From Geothrix paludis (GTDB lineage: Bacteria > Acidobacteriota > Holophagae > Holophagales > Holophagaceae): DNA of 64,000 nt. The translations under genes were made by a program, and so were the position numbers. The DNA lies in assembly GCF_022808815.1 (NCBI RefSeq), contig NZ_JAKZLC010000004.1, forward strand, positions 62,001 to 126,000. Direction: 5' to 3'. Under the pieces are notes generated by a model. That model was not told the DNA's origin, searched no databases, and was given only the letters and a program-made list of their open reading frames with translations. Below, in pieces: positions 61,109 to 64,000 of the stretch (the stretch's first letter is position 1; every line of letters starts with the position of its first letter).

Positions 61109-62590
61109 CTAGGCGATCGGCATCGTGATCGTCAGGGTGCTGCCCTTGCCGAGGCCCTCGCTTTGGAGGTGGATGGTGCCGCCCATCATGCCCATGAGGT
61201 GCTTGCAGATGACGAGGCCGAGCCCGGTGCCACCGTATTCGCGGGCGTGGCCACCTTCGGCCTGGGCGAACTTCTGGAAGAGGCGTGCCTGGCCTTCGGG
61301 GCTCACGCCGATGCCCGTGTCCACCACCATGAGGGCGATGACGCCGGGGCGCCGCTCCACCTGGACGGCGACGCTGCCATCCTTGGTGAACTTCAGGGCG
61401 TTCGACAGCAGGTTGAGGAGCACCTGCTTCAGGCGGCTCGGATCCACCATCACCTCGGGCAGGCTGGTGGCGTCGGGCCAGACCAGCTCCACCCCGGGCC
61501 TGCGGGGGTAGGCCTCCGCGATGGGCTTCACCTCGTCCAGCAGCCGGTCGAGGCCGAAGGGTTCGGGATGGACCTCCAGGCGTCCCGATTCGATCTTGGC
61601 GAGGTCGAGAATGTCGTTCAGCAGAGCCAGGAGGTGCTGGCCGGAGCTGTAGCTGTCCTGGAGCATGGACCGCATCTCCTCGGCGTCGTCGTAGAGGCCG
61701 TCCATGACCAGGCGCGTGAAGCCCAGGATGCCCGTGAGCGGCGTACGCAGCTCGTGGCTGGTGAGGGCCAGGAACTCGCTCTTGAGCTGGTCCGCCTCGC
61801 GCAGGGCGTCATTGACGCGCTCCAGCTCCAGGGTCTGGCTCTGCAGCGCATCCCGCTGCTCAGAGAGGTCCCGGAACAACCAGGCGTTGTAGAGGGAGAT
61901 GGCCGTCTGCCGCTGGAGGATGGAGATGGAATCCAGTTCCTCCTCCTCCACGCGCCGGTCCGCCGGCACCGCCAGGATCACGAAGCCCATGAGGAGGAGC
62001 TGGTGCTCGAAGGGGACGAAGTAGAGGAGGGCGCCATCGGGCCCCCGGAGCGGCGCCAGGGTGGCCCCGCCGCAGGGCTTGTCCAACCACTGGCTCTGGA
62101 ACAGCACCAGGGGCATCTCCGGGAAGGGGTTCGGGGCGGGGAGCCGCATCTCCGACCATTCGACGCGGGTGAGCCCGGCCGCCTCCTTGGGCAGGTAGCT
62201 GGAGCCCCCGTCCTCCAGCGTCCACACCACGGCGCGAGGGCAACGGAATTCCTGCACCAGCACATCGAGGACCACGCTGACCACCTGGCCCCCCTTGGAG
62301 GTGGCGGCCAGGATCTCGGACACGTGCTGGAGGACCTGCATCTGATGCGACCGGCGGTTCAGCTTGGCGCGCAGCTCCCGCACCTCGTGCATGGCGACGG
62401 TGAACTGCCGCTGGGCCTGCATCAGCTCCGCCAGCAGCTCCGCGCCCTGGGGCCGCGGGGCCTGGCTCGCGGGGGCATGCTTGGGCCCGGAACCCGTGGC
62501 CGAGCCGAGGGGCGCGGACTTGCCCCCGGAGTCCGTCCTTGTGGCGGGCGGGGTCGGCTTGGGGCCGGAAGGCGGGGATGAGGAGGGCAT
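61109..62590 (-). CDS. Soluble sensor histidine kinase with GAF-like domain
   Basis: A 493-residue kinase without membrane segments. After a Pro/Ser-rich N-terminus (about 1-45), a coiled coil (about 45-85) leads to a GAF-like domain (about 85-235), a second coiled coil, and the kinase core. The phosphoacceptor His is in LTSHELRTPLTGI, the N box in NLLSNALKFTKDG and G boxes in DTGIGVSPEG and GGTGLGLVICKHL. No response regulator is adjacent on this strand. Start at 62590 is chosen over far upstream frames; it is divergent from a second kinase, 46 bases apart. Confidence 0.88.
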   Translation of the reverse strand: MPSSSPPSGPKPTPPATRTDSGGKSAPLGSATGSGPKHAPASQAPRPQGAELLAELMQAQRQFTVAMHEVRELRAKLNRRSHQMQVLQHVSEILAATSKGGQVVSVVLDVLVQEFRCPRAVVWTLEDGGSSYLPKEAAGLTRVEWSEMRLPAPNPFPEMPLVLFQSQWLDKPCGGATLAPLRGPDGALLYFVPFEHQLLLMGFVILAVPADRRVEEEELDSISILQRQTAISLYNAWLFRDLSEQRDALQSQTLELERVNDALREADQLKSEFLALTSHELRTPLTGILGFTRLVMDGLYDDAEEMRSMLQDSYSSGQHLLALLNDILDLAKIESGRLEVHPEPFGLDRLLDEVKPIAEAYPRRPGVELVWPDATSLPEVMVDPSRLKQVLLNLLSNALKFTKDGSVAVQVERRPGVIALMVVDTGIGVSPEGQARLFQKFAQAEGGHAREYGGTGLGLVICKHLMGMMGGTIHLQSEGLGKGSTLTITMPIA

Positions 62591-62636
62591 CGGACTCCAG
62601 GATGGCCTCATGGGGCGACACTGCCAAGATGGAGGC

Positions 62637-63860
62637 ATGGCCCCTCGCGCCCAGACCTTCCCCCTGCAACGGATCATCTTCCTGTCCGTGTCCGTGGTCC
62701 TGTGCCTGCAGGTGGGCTGGTGGATCCGCCTGCAGATCCGGGATTCGGGCCGGCTGCTGGAGGTGCGCACCCAGGGCCTGCTGGCGGCCCGGGCCCAGGC
62801 CTGGCAGATGGACACCCAGAGGATGCTCGACGTGCTCCACGCCCAGCGCGATCCCGCCTCCCCGGGCGGCGCGGTGGTGGGGCAGCTCCCGGTCATGCCC
62901 AGCCTGGCCGAGCGCCGGCAGGCCATCCAGGAGGCCTACCCCCAGGTGGAGCTGGTCCCGCGCCCCATGGCCCCGGACGACCCCCTCCTGCTGGACGGGA
63001 CCGCCTACCTCACGGTGCGCCCGGGCCCTTTCCGGGAGCTGAAGGACCAGCGCTGGCACGCCGTCTTCCGGGCGAGCACCGAGGGCGCATTCATGGTGTT
63101 CGCGGTGCTGTTCGGCTTCGTCCTCCTCTACCGGAAACTCGCGGAAGAACTGGATCTCAAGCTGCGCCAGCGGAACTTCACCTCGGCCGTGACCCACGAG
63201 CTGAAGACGCCCATCGCCTCCCTTCGGGTGTGGACCGAGACCCTCTTCACCCGCGAGCTGGGCCCGGACCAGCGCCAGCGGATCCGCGGTCTCATGGAGA
63301 AGGACCTCGAGCGGCTGAACGAGCTGGTGGGCAACCTGCTGGATGTGGCGCGGGCCGAATCCGGAAGCCTGGTCCTCCACATGGGCCCCCTGGAGCTGGG
63401 GCCCTGGCTCCGGACGGTCTGCGAGGGGATGGACCATCGCCTGGGCCCCGGCGCCCTCGGCCTGACGCTGGAATGCACCCCCGAGGCCCTGTGGGTGGAG
63501 GCGGACCCCAAGGCCCTGGGCACCGTGGTGGAAAACCTGCTGTCCAACGCCTACAAGTACTCGGCCGAGCCCCGGAAGACCACCGTCACCCTCGACGGCG
63601 ACGGCGAGGACGCCCTCATCGTGGTGAGCGATCAGGGCCACGGCATCGCCGCCAAGGACCTGCCCCGGGTCTTCCACCGGTTCTTCCGGGTGGGCGACGA
63701 GATGACCCGGCAGGTGGCGGGCACGGGCCTGGGCCTCTTCCTGGTGAAGGAGATCGTGACCCGCCACGGGGGGGACGTGCGCGTCGCCAGCCGCGGGTCC
63801 GGCTTCGGCTCCGCCTTCACCATCCGCCTGCCCCGGCGGACCGCTCCGGAGGCCGCATGA
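62637..63860 (+). CDS. Membrane-bound sensor histidine kinase
   Basis: A 407-residue kinase with two membrane helices (about residues 12-30 and 148-166) and a periplasmic sensor region between them of about 115 residues, not recognised. The core has FTSAVTHELKTPIASLRVW, NLLSNAYKYSAEP, VSDQGHGI and GTGLGLFLVKEIV. GGAGG precedes the start at 62637. Its stop overlaps the start of an ECF sigma gene by four bases, an uncommon kinase-sigma coupling. Confidence 0.9.
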   Translation: MAPRAQTFPLQRIIFLSVSVVLCLQVGWWIRLQIRDSGRLLEVRTQGLLAARAQAWQMDTQRMLDVLHAQRDPASPGGAVVGQLPVMPSLAERRQAIQEAYPQVELVPRPMAPDDPLLLDGTAYLTVRPGPFRELKDQRWHAVFRASTEGAFMVFAVLFGFVLLYRKLAEELDLKLRQRNFTSAVTHELKTPIASLRVWTETLFTRELGPDQRQRIRGLMEKDLERLNELVGNLLDVARAESGSLVLHMGPLELGPWLRTVCEGMDHRLGPGALGLTLECTPEALWVEADPKALGTVVENLLSNAYKYSAEPRKTTVTLDGDGEDALIVVSDQGHGIAAKDLPRVFHRFFRVGDEMTRQVAGTGLGLFLVKEIVTRHGGDVRVASRGSGFGSAFTIRLPRRTAPEAA

Positions 63861-64000
63861 GCCAGATCCCCGCCCCCCCCGAGGCGGCCCTGGTCCTGGC
63901 CGCGGCCGGAGGCGATCCCGAGGCCTTCGAGACCCTCGTGCGCCCGCACCTGGGCATGCTTTTCCGGGTCATCGACCGCATCCTGGGCAACGAGGCCGAG
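63857..64000 (+). CDS. ECF RNA polymerase sigma factor, N-terminal part (cut by window edge)
   Basis: The first 48 residues of an ECF-type sigma factor. The run ALVLAAAGGDPEAFETLVRPHLGMLFRVIDRILGNEAE is the start of sigma region 2, where D-x-x-A-F-x-x-L-V and the following helix bind core polymerase. The ATG overlaps the kinase stop (ATGA), so production is coupled. A helix-turn-helix region 4 would lie beyond the window. Confidence 0.8.
   Translation, partial: MSQIPAPPEAALVLAAAGGDPEAFETLVRPHLGMLFRVIDRILGNEAE

Overview
The window is GC-rich, densely coding bacterial DNA with no rRNA, CRISPR array, insertion sequence or prophage. Gene content points to an anaerobic, metal-respiring Acidobacteriota of the Holophagae, most like Geothrix. 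The pointers are three tandem OmcA/MtrC-type decaheme lipoproteins with a porin-cytochrome operon, a single-chain pyruvate:ferredoxin oxidoreductase, an indolepyruvate:ferredoxin oxidoreductase with an ADP-forming acyl-CoA synthetase, and several Rrf2 iron-sulfur regulators. The taxonomic assignment is an inference from content, not from a marker search.

Layout. 1-10.7 kb: housekeeping genes (antiporter cut by the window edge, nitrilase, GNAT, glycosyltransferase, recA, moaA, isoaspartyl peptidase), then an aroG-pheA aromatic operon on the minus strand. That operon is preceded by a complete phenylalanine attenuator with a leader peptide, antiterminator and terminator. 11.7-19.3 kb: a ferredoxin/pyridine-nucleotide block made of a hemerythrin-NfnA-NfnB fusion, pyruvate:ferredoxin oxidoreductase and a dihydroorotate-dehydrogenase-like protein. 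19.4-32.6 kb: two Rrf2 regulators, then the extracellular electron transfer region on the minus strand. It holds two single decaheme genes and the operon porin, pentaheme, hexaheme, decaheme. 33.2-37.6 kb: iorA-iorB-acd, which can turn amino-acid-derived 2-oxoacids into acyl-CoA and ATP. 37.8-46.5 kb: a YwiC-like protein, a third Rrf2, then a membrane-associated nitrate-reductase-like molybdoenzyme cluster (cytochrome b, catalytic subunit, polyferredoxin, Tat-type Rieske, small membrane protein, HPP transporter, moeA) and a convergent Crp-family regulator. 46.6-53.3 kb: efp, tRNA-Val, an aminotransferase, a LysR/YeiH pair, a gamma-carbonic anhydrase and a PseG-like protein. 53.3-64 kb: rplM-rpsI, rpsB-tsf, pyrH, a GlcD-like oxidase, a HAD nucleotidase, a DegT aminotransferase, two histidine kinases and the start of an ECF sigma gene.

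How it may work together. A palindrome GTGA-N6-TCAC occurs before the Crp gene, two Rrf2 genes and two decaheme genes. One-mismatch versions lie before the hemerythrin-Nfn fusion, the porin/ior divergent region and the third Rrf2. The Crp protein carries the S-R-E-x-x-x-R recognition helix that fits this half-site, so a Crp-Rrf2 cascade controlling anaerobic electron flow is proposed. Blocks upstream of two decaheme genes retain the promoter and decayed 5' end of an rrf2 gene, which suggests that an rrf2-cytochrome unit was duplicated.
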